Assembly (NCBI RefSeq): GCF_017812015.1
Contig: NZ_JADQTN010000001.1
Coordinates: 970,501 to 1,034,500 of the forward strand
Reading direction: 5' to 3'
Length of the DNA: 64,000 nt
DNA from: Pontixanthobacter sp. CEM42
Lineage (GTDB): Bacteria > Pseudomonadota > Alphaproteobacteria > Sphingomonadales > Sphingomonadaceae
The notes below the pieces were generated by a model, which did no database searches, was not told where the DNA came from, and saw only the letters and a program-made list of their open reading frames with translations. Below, piece by piece: positions 9,276 to 17,941 of the stretch; the first letter of the stretch is position 1; every line of letters begins with the position of its first letter. The position numbers and the translations under genes are program-made.

Positions 9276-9917
9276 TCAAACTTGCCAGCGGAAATGGCCG
9301 TCCAACGGGTGCGCAAAGACCACTGCTTCTTCGCGTGCACCGCGCCCAATATTGTGCACTGCCAGCAATGTACCATCACTCTGGCGCGCTGATACGATGC
9401 CGATATGCGGCAATCTGCCGCCAACCTTGCTGGTGAAGATGTCGCCGACCTGCCAGTCATCCGGATCGGTGCTGATGGGTAGGGCAGCTTCGTTGCGCTT
9501 CAGAAAAGTCTGCAGATTGGGGACGCGCCGATGGTCGATATTACGGTCAGTAGAACGAAGCCCCCAATTGTTCGGGTATGCGGAGAAATTCGCTTTCATA
9601 TCTTCGTGGACGAGCTTCTGAAGATCGAGGCCCAATGCGTCACGGTATGCGCGAATGACCACATCGGTGCAGACACCGCGAGAACGCGGCACATCGCCGC
9701 CGGGATACTGTAGACCCGTGTATGAGGGATCGTAAGCTGTGGTCACGCCGATTTGCTCGCGGGCAGAAGCGATCAATCTCGCGGCACGTTCGGTTGGAGT
9801 ATCCTCAGTGCTCTGCGCGATCGCGGTGCTCGCTTTGGAGCAAGATGAGAGGAGCACGCTACTCAGCGCCAATCCGCCAATGAATTCGCGCCGTCGGATT
9901 GTCTGCTGTATAGTCAT
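9276..9917 (-). CDS. Tat-exported DUF1287 family protein
   Basis: A 213-residue protein whose N-terminus (MTIQQTIRRREFIGGLALSS) has a twin-arginine motif, followed by a hydrophobic stretch and SSC, a possible lipobox. The mature part shows the DUF1287 pattern: TTAYDPSYTGLQYPGGDVP, then RGVCTDVVIRAYR with a Cys, and a late PHIGIV segment with a His. This Cys/His layout is like the NlpC/P60 papain-like fold, so a cell-wall amidase role is possible but unproven. The start at 9917 is preferred over 9935 because it puts the Tat motif at the N-terminus. It is divergent from radA across 80 bases. Confidence 0.8.
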   Translation of the reverse strand: MTIQQTIRRREFIGGLALSSVLLSSCSKASTAIAQSTEDTPTERAARLIASAREQIGVTTAYDPSYTGLQYPGGDVPRSRGVCTDVVIRAYRDALGLDLQKLVHEDMKANFSAYPNNWGLRSTDRNIDHRRVPNLQTFLKRNEAALPISTDPDDWQVGDIFTSKVGGRLPHIGIVSARQSDGTLLAVHNIGRGAREEAVVFAHPLDGHFRWQV

Positions 9918-9997
9918 CGGGCAAATATTCTCCATCGCAATGAACGGGCAGTGAATTCCGCGCTTGAGTTCTTATTTTGTTCCAATTATGGAGAGCC

Positions 9998-11362
9998 ATG
10001 GCAAAACCAAAGAAACGCTATGTTTGCGCGGCTTGCGGCTCGGTCTCACATCGTTGGCAGGGCCAATGCCCAGATTGCGGCGAATGGAACACATTAAGCG
10101 AAGATGTTCCGGCCACAGTTTTCTCCCAAAAACATGATCTATCAAGTGGGGGCAGGGCGGTTGAGTTCGTAGAACTGAACGCCCCGGGCGAAGAACTGGT
10201 TCGTCAACCGACAGGTCTCGACGAGTTTGATCGCGCGCTAGGCGGTGGATTGGTGCCCGGTTCGGCGATTTTGATGGGCGGTGACCCCGGCATCGGTAAG
10301 TCGACTCTGCTTCTGCAAGCGGCAGCCAAAATCGCAAAAGACGGACGCTCAACAGTCTATGTCAGCGGTGAGGAAGCGGCCGGGCAAGTCCGCATGCGTG
10401 CCTCGCGGCTCGGCTTGGCTGATGCGCCGATTAAACTCGCTGCAGCTACTTCCGTGCGAGACATTTTGACAACGCTTGGATCGATGGAACCGCCGAAGCT
10501 GCTTGTGATCGATTCGATCCAGACAATGCACTCGGACACTATTGAGGGCGCTCCTGGAACGGTCAGCCAAGTACGCGGCTGCGCGTTCGAGCTGATCCGA
10601 TATGCCAAGGAAAACGGCACGGCGCTGGTATTGGTTGGACACGTGACCAAGGACGGCAATATCGCCGGCCCGCGTGTGCTCGAGCATATGGTTGACGTGG
10701 TGATGAGCTTTGAGGGCGAGCGCAGCCATCAATACCGTATCCTCCGTGCGCTCAAAAATCGCTTTGGTGCTGTCGACGAGATCGGCGTGTTTGCAATGGC
10801 TGGCAAAGGCTTGGAAGAGGTTTCCAACCCATCAATGTTGTTCCTCTCGGGCCGCGATACTCCATTAGCTGGCAGCGCGGTGTTCCCGGCTTTGGAAGGA
10901 ACGCGGCCTGTGCTTATCGAGGTCCAAGCTTTGATCGTCAGGTTGCAGAGCGGCGCGACCCCGCGCCGTGCAGTGGTTGGTTGGGACAATGGCCGGTTAG
11001 CGATGCTCCTTGCTGTTCTCGAATCGCGCTGCGGGCTTAATTTCAGCTCGGCAGAGGTCTATTTGAACGTGGCCGGTGGTTACCGCTTATCAGACCCCGC
11101 TGCTGATCTAGCAGTTGCGGCCGCGCTGGTCTCGGCACTGGCTGACAAGCCGTTGCCGACACAGAGCGTTTGGTTTGGTGAAGTATCTCTCGCGGGAGAG
11201 ATACGCCCCGTGGCACATGCCGGTTTACGGTTGCGCGAAGCAGCAAAACTGGGATTCACGTCGGGCGCGGGCCCGCAAGATGTGGAAAATTCACCTGGTC
11301 TTAACTATCGGGCGGTCAAACAGCTTGCTAACCTCGTTGACCAAGTGGTCGCATCTGAATAA
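9998..11362 (+). CDS. radA: DNA repair protein RadA (Sms)
   Basis: RadA is a DnaB-like ATPase that extends recombination intermediates. The 454-residue product begins MAKPKKRYVCAACGS, with the four-cysteine zinc finger C-x2-C-x-n-C-P-D-C in the first 30 residues. The Walker A site is GGDPGIGKST, the RadA-specific motif is LKNRFGAVDE, and the C-terminal Lon-protease-like domain ends in the AHAGLRLREAAKLGF region. GGAGAG directly precedes the ATG at 9998. It is the first gene of a rightward run with cvpA (14-base gap). Confidence 0.97.
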   Translation: MAKPKKRYVCAACGSVSHRWQGQCPDCGEWNTLSEDVPATVFSQKHDLSSGGRAVEFVELNAPGEELVRQPTGLDEFDRALGGGLVPGSAILMGGDPGIGKSTLLLQAAAKIAKDGRSTVYVSGEEAAGQVRMRASRLGLADAPIKLAAATSVRDILTTLGSMEPPKLLVIDSIQTMHSDTIEGAPGTVSQVRGCAFELIRYAKENGTALVLVGHVTKDGNIAGPRVLEHMVDVVMSFEGERSHQYRILRALKNRFGAVDEIGVFAMAGKGLEEVSNPSMLFLSGRDTPLAGSAVFPALEGTRPVLIEVQALIVRLQSGATPRRAVVGWDNGRLAMLLAVLESRCGLNFSSAEVYLNVAGGYRLSDPAADLAVAAALVSALADKPLPTQSVWFGEVSLAGEIRPVAHAGLRLREAAKLGFTSGAGPQDVENSPGLNYRAVKQLANLVDQVVASE

Positions 11363-11376
11363 TCCTACGGGCCGAT

Positions 11377-11901
11377 ATGACCGGTTTTGATATCATTGTG
11401 CTGATTATCGTCGGGGTCGCGGCGGTTGGTGGCTTTCTGCGCGGGTTAGTGCAGGAAATGCTGTCGCTAGCCGCATGGCTGTTGGCGATTTTTGCCATCC
11501 ATTATCTGCATACGCCGCTCTACCAAGCATTGGGCGAATATCTCGAATATAACACGGCGGTGGCTATTCTGGCCTTCGCCCTGCTGCTGCTTATACCTTA
11601 TGCCGGTATGAAGCTGATCGCGGGGCGGGCTGGTGAAGCGTCCCGGGCGTCGCTTCTCGGACCGATTGACCGGGTGCTAGGTTTTGGCTTTGGTGCGATC
11701 AAAGGTGCACTCATTGTGGTTATCGCATTCTCGGTGCTGGTGCTCGGCTATGACTCGGCATGGGGCGTGGCTGGTCGACCGGGTTGGATAACCACCGCGC
11801 GAACATACCCTGTGGTCAACGCTGGTGCGGATGGTCTGGTTCAAATGATCGAGCAACGGCGCGCCAGCTTGAGCATTCAAGAAGCAGAAGAAACCAATTG
11901 A
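11377..11901 (+). CDS. cvpA: CvpA family membrane protein
   Basis: A 174-residue protein beginning MTGFDIIVLIIVGVAAVGGF, with four predicted transmembrane helices (about residues 2-20, 27-45, 60-82 and 103-125) and the family turn GFLRGLVQEMLSLAAW. CvpA proteins are linked to colicin V production and to envelope integrity; the molecular activity is not settled. It follows radA closely and overlaps the next gene, so it is probably in an operon. Confidence 0.92.
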   Translation: MTGFDIIVLIIVGVAAVGGFLRGLVQEMLSLAAWLLAIFAIHYLHTPLYQALGEYLEYNTAVAILAFALLLLIPYAGMKLIAGRAGEASRASLLGPIDRVLGFGFGAIKGALIVVIAFSVLVLGYDSAWGVAGRPGWITTARTYPVVNAGADGLVQMIEQRRASLSIQEAEETN

Positions 11902-12341
11902 CCGCCAGCCAGGGCGCGGCGCGGCTCTATACCCCTGAAATTCTCGGGTTGGCGGTAGAGCTTGCGGATTATCCGATAACCGAAGAACAGGTTTTGCGGG
12001 CGAATGTCCGGTCGCGGTCGTGTGGTAGCACGTTGGCAATCGCAATCGAACCTCGTGAAGACTCGTCGATCCAGTCCATCGGCTTACAAGTATCTGCGTG
12101 CGCAACTGGGCAAGCTTCAGCAGCTATCTTCGCCAAGGCCGCAAAAGGAACGACCAAAGCCGATCTGCAGCGAGCAATGCGTTCGCTAGAGGTCTGGTTG
12201 GCGAATGGATCGGATTTGTGTGACTGGCCTAGCTTAGCGCTACTTACAGAAGCGAGAGCCTATCCCGCGCGACATGAAGCGATCATGCTCCCGTGGAGAG
12301 CAGCGGTTGCGGCGCTTTCCAAGGGCGAAACAGACGGCTAG
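11898..12341 (+). CDS. NifU/IscU-like iron-sulfur cluster assembly scaffold protein
   Basis: About 147 residues. The reading frame becomes family-like only from LTASQGAARLYTPEILGLAV, where a TTG at 11898 overlaps the cvpA stop (TTGA) and a purine-rich AGAAGAAA stands just upstream. I therefore take this TTG and not the ATG at 11760, which would lie inside cvpA. Scaffold features are the Cys in RSRSCGSTLAIAIE, the VSACATGQASAAIFAKAAKG segment and a third Cys in LCDWPSLALL. The role would be transient [Fe-S] cluster assembly in the cytoplasm. Family membership is likely; function is by homology only. Confidence 0.78.
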   Translation: MTASQGAARLYTPEILGLAVELADYPITEEQVLRANVRSRSCGSTLAIAIEPREDSSIQSIGLQVSACATGQASAAIFAKAAKGTTKADLQRAMRSLEVWLANGSDLCDWPSLALLTEARAYPARHEAIMLPWRAAVAALSKGETDG

Positions 12342-12380
12342 AAGCCGCTCTTCAGGATTCTTGGGGAGGGTCACAGCGCC

Positions 12381-14006
12381 ATGAGCGAAACCGCAGCACC
12401 GACAGTTCACGAGCCGAGTGAGAAAGAAATCAGACTTGTGATCGCCGCATCATCGGCGGGTACGATTTTCGAATGGTATGATTTCTTCATTTATGGTGCG
12501 CTTGCCGGACTAATTGGCGCGGCATTCTTCCCATCGGACAATGCGACCCTGCAGATGCTGCTGGTATGGGCGGGCTTTGCCGTCGGTTTTGGTTTCCGAC
12601 CACTGGGTGCGGTGCTCTTCGGTTACCTCGGCGACAAGCTTGGTAGAAAGTACACTTTCCTCGTAACGGTGACATTGATGGGTATCGCGACGGCGGGCGT
12701 TGGCTTTATTCCGAACGCTGCCTCTATCGGGATTGCCGCGCCCATTATCGTGATCGGTCTGCGTATTCTGCAGGGCCTTGCTTTAGGCGGCGAATATGGC
12801 GGCGCGGCGATTTACGTCGCAGAACATGCTCCACCGGAGAAGCGCGGCTTCTATACCAGTTTCATTCAAGCCAGCGTTGTTGGTGGGTTTGTCCTGAGTA
12901 TTGCCGTCGTTCTAACCTGCCGCGCGCTGATCCCGGCTGAGGAGTTCGCGGCGTGGGGCTGGCGCATTCCATTCCTGCTCTCGATTATCCTGCTGCTGAT
13001 CTCTCTATGGATGCGGCTGAAATTGTCCGAGAGTCCGGTCTTCAAAGCAATGAAGGAATCGGGCGAAATGGCCGCCAATCCGTTCGTCGAGAGCTTCACC
13101 TATCCCGGCAATAAGAAGCGGATTTTTGTAGCTCTGTTTGGCGTAGCGGTCGGTCTCACTGTGATCTGGTACACCGCGTTTTTCTCGACTCTTTCCTTCC
13201 TGAAGGGTCCGATGCGGGTCGATGGGCTGACATCCGAGATCATCATTTTCATTGCCGGTCTGCTGGCGATGAGCTTCTTTGTAATTGTCGGCAAATGGTC
13301 GGACCGGGTCGGGCGTAAGAAACCGATCATCATCGGAAACATCCTCACGCTTGTCCTGCTGTTCCCATGTTTCTGGGCAATCGGTGCATTGGCCAATCCG
13401 TCGCTCAACGCCTCCGCCGCCGCTGCACCAATCGTGGTGAGCGGGCCGGATTGTAGCTACGACCCGTTTGCCGAGAGTCAGGAAACGCAATGCGGCAAAC
13501 TGCTGGAAGATCTGACCGATGCTGGTGTTCCCTATACGTTGAACGAGGGCGGCACACTCTCTTTGGCTGCCGGTGCATCACCAATCGCTCTGGATGGCTA
13601 TGATTGGGACGATGCCACTGCACGTCGTGCTGCTCTAGAGGACGGTCTCGCTAGTTCAGGTTATGACTTTTCGGTGCAGAGCCCGCCATTCATAAATCTA
13701 GCTGGCATTATCGCCGTGCTGCTTGTCCTGGGAGGCTTATCCGCGCTGACCTATGGTTCGGTGGCCGCGTTGCTTTCAGAGATGTTCCCGGCCCGAATTC
13801 GGTATAGTTCGATGTCGATTCCATACCATTTGGGTGCCGGTTACTTTGGCGGGTTCCTGCCACTCATCGCGGGTTACATCATCGCCAAATCGGGTGATGC
13901 CTATGCGGGCCTGTGGTACACGTGGATATTCACCGCAATCGCGCTGATGGTTGCATGGTGGGGTCTGCCCGACGGACCACCGCGCGACTTTGAAGAGAAT
14001 GCCTGA
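12381..14006 (+). CDS. MFS transporter, metabolite:H+ symporter type, with a large insertion
   Basis: A 541-residue major facilitator protein of the MHS (ProP/KgtP-like) group. The N-terminus carries SSAGTIFEWYDFFIYGALAG in the first helix, followed by FRPLGAVLFGYLGDKLGRK (the loop 2-3 signature) and LALGGEYGGAAIYVAE. The second half has GKWSDRVGRKKPI. Residues about 338-437 form a non-membrane segment (ASAAAAPIVVSGPDCSYDPF onward, three Cys) inserted before the last helices; typical members are about 90 residues shorter. The substrate cannot be read from sequence. The 3' end overlaps alr by eight bases. Confidence 0.92.
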   Translation: MSETAAPTVHEPSEKEIRLVIAASSAGTIFEWYDFFIYGALAGLIGAAFFPSDNATLQMLLVWAGFAVGFGFRPLGAVLFGYLGDKLGRKYTFLVTVTLMGIATAGVGFIPNAASIGIAAPIIVIGLRILQGLALGGEYGGAAIYVAEHAPPEKRGFYTSFIQASVVGGFVLSIAVVLTCRALIPAEEFAAWGWRIPFLLSIILLLISLWMRLKLSESPVFKAMKESGEMAANPFVESFTYPGNKKRIFVALFGVAVGLTVIWYTAFFSTLSFLKGPMRVDGLTSEIIIFIAGLLAMSFFVIVGKWSDRVGRKKPIIIGNILTLVLLFPCFWAIGALANPSLNASAAAAPIVVSGPDCSYDPFAESQETQCGKLLEDLTDAGVPYTLNEGGTLSLAAGASPIALDGYDWDDATARRAALEDGLASSGYDFSVQSPPFINLAGIIAVLLVLGGLSALTYGSVAALLSEMFPARIRYSSMSIPYHLGAGYFGGFLPLIAGYIIAKSGDAYAGLWYTWIFTAIALMVAWWGLPDGPPRDFEENA

Positions 14007-15045
14007 CGCGCCTCCGCCAACGCTGCGGCTTCGTATTGATACCGAAGCGCTCGCTAGAAATTGGCGTGCCCTGGATGATATGGCGCGCTCTGCGCGTGCC
14101 GGAGCCGCCGTGAAGGCAAACTGTTATGGGCTTGGCGTAGATATCTGCGTGCCTGTATTGCGCGATGCAGGCTCCAAGCTGTTCTTCGTCGCGCATTGGA
14201 GCGAAGTCGCCGCCGTTGCGCGGCATGTTCCTCCCGAGCAGATAGTAGTTCTGCACGGACCGATCACGAGCGAAGATGCCGCATACGCAAAAGCACTTGG
14301 CGTACTGCCGGTTATCAATTCGATTGCACAGGCTAGGGCGTGGAACGATGCAGGGGGCGAGGCGTGTCATCTAATGATCGACACCGGGATCAACCGGCTT
14401 GGTGTCAGCCCGAGCGATCTTGCTGATCCCGCAATCCAAGCGCTGAGCGTGCAGATACTAATGTCTCACCTCGCCTGTGCCGATGAAGATAGCCCGATGA
14501 ATGAAGCGCAGCGACGCATGGTTGAGGGATGTCGATCTGAGGTTGCGCATTCTCAACTAAGCTTGGCAAACAGTGCAGGCGTTGCATTGGGGTTGGACTA
14601 CCATTTCGACGTCGTGCGACCGGGTCTGTCCCTTTATGGAGGCGTGCCTAGGTCAGAACTGTCTGACGTGATCCGGCAGGTCGCATATCCAGAGGCCGCA
14701 ATAATGCAGGTCCGTGCACTCTCCACCGGTGATCAAGTCGGCTACAATGCGACCTTTACTGCTGATCGCGATATGCGCGTTGGAGTCGTGTCACTCGGAT
14801 ACGCTGACGGCTTCCTACGCAGTTGGGCCGGAAACGGATTTTTGCGCAACGACGGTCGCCAATTACCACTCCTAGGTAAAGTATCGATGGACATGATTGT
14901 CGTCGATCTCACAAATGCACCGGAGCTCGTTGAAGGCGATTGGCTCAATGTGCCTTACAGCCTACCGGAAGCATCGAAAGTCAGCGGTCTATCGCAATAT
15001 GAGCTACTGACCATTTTGGGACAACGCTTCCACAATCAGGGGTAA
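13999..15045 (+). CDS. alr: Alanine racemase
   Basis: PLP-dependent enzyme making D-alanine for peptidoglycan. The start at ATG 13999 (MPDAPPPTLRLRIDTEALA) gives 348 residues. Lys39 in GAAVKANCYGLG is the PLP lysine and Tyr249 in VGYNATF is the second catalytic base. The segments DTGINRLG and LGYADGF are also family-typical. The protein is slightly short (usual length 360-370). It overlaps the MFS gene, so the pair is translationally coupled, though no functional link is evident. Confidence 0.95.
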   Translation: MPDAPPPTLRLRIDTEALARNWRALDDMARSARAGAAVKANCYGLGVDICVPVLRDAGSKLFFVAHWSEVAAVARHVPPEQIVVLHGPITSEDAAYAKALGVLPVINSIAQARAWNDAGGEACHLMIDTGINRLGVSPSDLADPAIQALSVQILMSHLACADEDSPMNEAQRRMVEGCRSEVAHSQLSLANSAGVALGLDYHFDVVRPGLSLYGGVPRSELSDVIRQVAYPEAAIMQVRALSTGDQVGYNATFTADRDMRVGVVSLGYADGFLRSWAGNGFLRNDGRQLPLLGKVSMDMIVVDLTNAPELVEGDWLNVPYSLPEASKVSGLSQYELLTILGQRFHNQG

Positions 15046-15056
15046 GTGTGCCACAT

Positions 15057-15106
15057 ATGTTGCGCTGCACATGCTGCGGGTGCTAACGCAGCATCAACTG
15101 CAACAT
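15057..15106. promoter_or_regulatory. Nested inverted repeat, TGC-rich: candidate PhaR autoregulatory operator
   Basis: In the gap before phaR, ATGCTGCG (15071-15078) pairs with CGCAGCAT (15087-15094), and an outer ATGTTGC (15057-15063) pairs with GCAACAT (15100-15106). The stretch is full of TGC/GCA triplets. PhaR of Paracoccus and Rhodobacter is known to bind TGC-rich inverted sites and to repress its own gene. Assignment as a PhaR operator is inference; it could also be a simple hairpin ending alr. Confidence 0.5.
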
Positions 15107-15119
15107 AAAGGGCTCATCC

Positions 15120-15674
15120 ATGGCCAAGCGCGACGCGCAGACCGGCGACAAGGTCACGATCAAGAAATACGCCAACCGGCGGCTCTATAACACCTCATCA
15201 TCTAGCTACATCACGCTTGAAGACCTCGCGAAAATGACTCGTGACGGAACCGAATTTGAGGTTGTTGATGCTAAGTCCGGCGATGACATTACACATTCGA
15301 TTCTAACGCAAATCATCATGGATGAAGAGGCCAACGGTAAGCAGATGCTCCCGGTCGGCTTTCTGCGCGATCTGATCTCTATGTATGGCAATTCGATGCA
15401 ATCGATGATGCCGCAATATCTTGAAGCGTCGATGGCAAATTTCCGCGCCAACCAGACCAAAATTCAAGAGGCCTTCAAGCAGGGCCTCGGCAATAATCCA
15501 TTCGCCAAGATCCACGAGAATAACATGGCGATGATGCGCGCGGTTGGTGAAGCTATCTTGCCAGGTAACAAGGACAGCGCAGAAGCTACGCCGCCAAGTC
15601 AGGATGATGAAATCGACGCTCTGCGCAAACAAATGGCAGAGATGCAAAAAAAGCTCGACGAAATCGGTAAGTAG
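15120..15674 (+). CDS. phaR: Polyhydroxyalkanoate synthesis regulator PhaR
   Basis: DNA-binding regulator that senses polyhydroxybutyrate and controls phasin genes and itself. The 184-residue protein starts with the PHB/PHA accumulation domain: VTIKKYANRRLYNTSSSSYI, then TLEDLAKMTRDG and EVVDAKSGDDITHSILTQII. Residues 80-184 form the second domain, with Met/Gln-rich helices and a coiled-coil end (LRKQMAEMQKKLDEIGK). AAGGG precedes the ATG. It implies PHB storage, although no synthase gene lies in this window. Confidence 0.95.
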   Translation: MAKRDAQTGDKVTIKKYANRRLYNTSSSSYITLEDLAKMTRDGTEFEVVDAKSGDDITHSILTQIIMDEEANGKQMLPVGFLRDLISMYGNSMQSMMPQYLEASMANFRANQTKIQEAFKQGLGNNPFAKIHENNMAMMRAVGEAILPGNKDSAEATPPSQDDEIDALRKQMAEMQKKLDEIGK

Positions 15675-15720
15675 CCTCCGCTACTTTCGTAACGTCACAT
15701 CAGACAAAGCAGGAATTATT

Positions 15721-17268
15721 GTGTCTAACATCCGCCACGCCTTAACGGTGAAACGCGCTGACGATTTTGCAGCGTGGTATCAAGAAGTCATCTCCGCCGC
15801 CGACATGGCCGAGGAATCGGGCGTACGCGGCTGCATGGTGATCAAGCCGTGGGGCTACGGCATTTGGGAGCGGGTGCAGTATCTGCTTGATCAACGGATC
15901 AAAGATACCGGCCATGACAATTGCTATTTCCCGATATTCATTCCGCTGTCGAATTTCGAGCGTGAAGCTGAGCATGTTGAAGGCTTTGCCAAGGAAATGG
16001 CGGTGGTTACACACCACCGGCTGATAACGAATGGCAAAGGCAGGTTGGTGCCCGATCCTGAAGCGAAGTTGGAAGAACCCTTGGTGGTTCGTCCGACATC
16101 GGAAACGATTATCGGTGACGCGATGGCGCGTTGGATTCAGAGCTGGCGCGATCTGCCGCTCAAGATGAACCAATGGGCCAACGTCGTCCGTTGGGAAATG
16201 CGCACACGGATGTTCCTGCGCACGAGTGAGTTTCTCTGGCAGGAAGGTCACACCGCGCATGACGGAGAGGCCGAAGCCAAAGAGCACACCTTGCGGATGC
16301 TTGAGGTCTATCGCTCTTGCGCTGAAGAAGATCTGGCGATGCCTGTGATCGCCGGTGAGAAGCCCGAAAACGAGCGGTTTCCGGGTGCGGTTGAGACATG
16401 GTCAATTGAAGCGATGATGCAGGATGGCAAGGCTCTGCAAGCTGGAACGTCGCATTATCTCGGCACGAATTTCTCCGAGGCTGCTGGCATCAAGTTCCAG
16501 AACAAAGACGGCGATCAAGAGCTTTGTCATACAACAAGCTGGGGCGTTTCAACTCGTATGATCGGCGGCGTCATCATGACGCATGGCGATGATGACGGCC
16601 TGCGCGTGCCGCCAACGATTGCACCATGGCAGGTTGTGATCCTGCCCATGCTGCGCGGGAAAGATGAAGATGCTGATGCGGCTATCGTCGACTATTGTGA
16701 CAGCTTGAAGGACTTGCTGGAAGGCGCAATCACCTGCGGTGAAAAAGTTCGCGCCATGGTTGATAAGAGCCACGGGAAAGCTGCTGCCAAACGCTGGAAC
16801 TGGGTCCGCAAGGGCGCGCCGATTGTTGTCGAAGTCGGCAGCCGCGACATGGACAATGGTGTGGTCAGCCTACTGCGCCGCGATGCCTTGTGGGCGGAGA
16901 GTGGCAAGCCTGACTTCCACGCACCTTCGAAAGCAGACGCTGCCGAACAAATTCCAGCGATTCTTGAAGAAATTCAGACTAAACTGTTCACTGAAGCCCG
17001 TGATCGGCGCGATGCAAATATCACGCGTGACATTGCGACAATGGATCAGCTGACGGAGTTCTATAACGACAACGCACAATACCCGGGTTGGGTGGAAGTG
17101 CAGTGGTCGAAGCCGACCGGCCCGGCGCTGGAACAAGTGGTCGAGCAGCTAAAAGCGCTCAAACTGACCATTCGCAATGTGCCTATGAACGCTGAGCCGA
17201 ATGACAGTCCGTGCATCTTTACCGGCGAGGTTGCCGTTGAGCGCATCTATGTTGCTCGTGCGTATTAA
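15721..17268 (+). CDS. proS: Prolyl-tRNA synthetase, archaeal/eukaryotic type (ProS type 3)
   Basis: Charges tRNA-Pro with proline. From the GTG at 15721 (AGGA upstream) the product is 515 residues. Class II motifs are seen in PLVVRPTSETIIGDAMARW (motif 2 region) and VVRWEMRTRMFLRTSEFLWQ, and the archaeal-type signatures are WGYGIWERVQYLLDQRI, EGHTAHDGEAEAKEHTLRM and HTTSWGVSTRMIGG. The anticodon-binding domain starts near IAPWQVVILPM, and the C-terminal zinc-like domain ends in VERIYVARAY. There is no editing (INS) domain, unlike long bacterial ProRS. Earlier ATGs in frame fall inside phaR and are rejected. Confidence 0.95.
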   Translation: MSNIRHALTVKRADDFAAWYQEVISAADMAEESGVRGCMVIKPWGYGIWERVQYLLDQRIKDTGHDNCYFPIFIPLSNFEREAEHVEGFAKEMAVVTHHRLITNGKGRLVPDPEAKLEEPLVVRPTSETIIGDAMARWIQSWRDLPLKMNQWANVVRWEMRTRMFLRTSEFLWQEGHTAHDGEAEAKEHTLRMLEVYRSCAEEDLAMPVIAGEKPENERFPGAVETWSIEAMMQDGKALQAGTSHYLGTNFSEAAGIKFQNKDGDQELCHTTSWGVSTRMIGGVIMTHGDDDGLRVPPTIAPWQVVILPMLRGKDEDADAAIVDYCDSLKDLLEGAITCGEKVRAMVDKSHGKAAAKRWNWVRKGAPIVVEVGSRDMDNGVVSLLRRDALWAESGKPDFHAPSKADAAEQIPAILEEIQTKLFTEARDRRDANITRDIATMDQLTEFYNDNAQYPGWVEVQWSKPTGPALEQVVEQLKALKLTIRNVPMNAEPNDSPCIFTGEVAVERIYVARAY

Positions 17269-17286
17269 GGATCAGGAGACCCAGTC

Positions 17287-17877
17287 ATGATTGCCGCCAT
17301 CGGATATAATCTGAAACGCCTGTTTGATTTCAAGGGCCGCGATGGGCGTGGCGTCTTCTGGCGGTATTTTCTGTTTGTTGTCTTCCTCAATATTGCCGTC
17401 ATTATCGGCGCCACGATCCCTGGATTGATGGGAGTGTTTGCCGAAGCTAGCGCGGTGGCCGACCCCAGCAATACGGTAGCAGTCGAAGCCGCAGCTCTTG
17501 ATGCTATGATGGAGCAAGGTCTGCCGGCTACACTGGTACGCACTGGTATCTGGCTCGGCATTCTCAACATTGTCCTGATGGCCGCCGCATTGGTCCGCCG
17601 TGCGCATGATAGCGGCCTGCCAGGGTTGGTTCTTGCGATTCCGCTGGGTCTGCAATTGGTATGGATGTACTTCTCCTACCGTCAACTCGACGGTTTGAGC
17701 GAAACGCTGCGCGATGCTGTCGCAACCACACAGGCCGGCGGCGAGCCGGAAGTACAAGCCGGAATGATTGCGCAAGATTTGATCGGTTGGATGGTTGTTC
17801 TGATTATCGTCGCTATAGGACTGATCAAATCGCAACAAACACCGAACCAATATGCCGACGGACCGACCAACGTTTGA
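17287..17877 (+). CDS. DUF805 family inner-membrane protein
   Basis: A 196-residue membrane protein with the DUF805 opening: an aromatic FDFKGRDGRGVFWRYFLF segment followed by a helix (VVFLNIAVIIGATIPGL). It continues with a periplasmic stretch, then a central helix (IWLGILNIVLMAAALVRRAH) with the RRAHDSGLPG turn, a third helix (LVLAIPLGLQLVWMYF) and a last one at about residues 165-183. The function of DUF805 proteins is not known to me. It lies 18 bases after proS and is probably in the same transcript. Confidence 0.85.
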   Translation: MIAAIGYNLKRLFDFKGRDGRGVFWRYFLFVVFLNIAVIIGATIPGLMGVFAEASAVADPSNTVAVEAAALDAMMEQGLPATLVRTGIWLGILNIVLMAAALVRRAHDSGLPGLVLAIPLGLQLVWMYFSYRQLDGLSETLRDAVATTQAGGEPEVQAGMIAQDLIGWMVVLIIVAIGLIKSQQTPNQYADGPTNV

Positions 17878-17941
17878 CGGCAATCTAGGCTAAGCCGCCT
17901 ATTCGAGTGACACGGGCTTCTACCGCGTCCATAGGCCGCTC

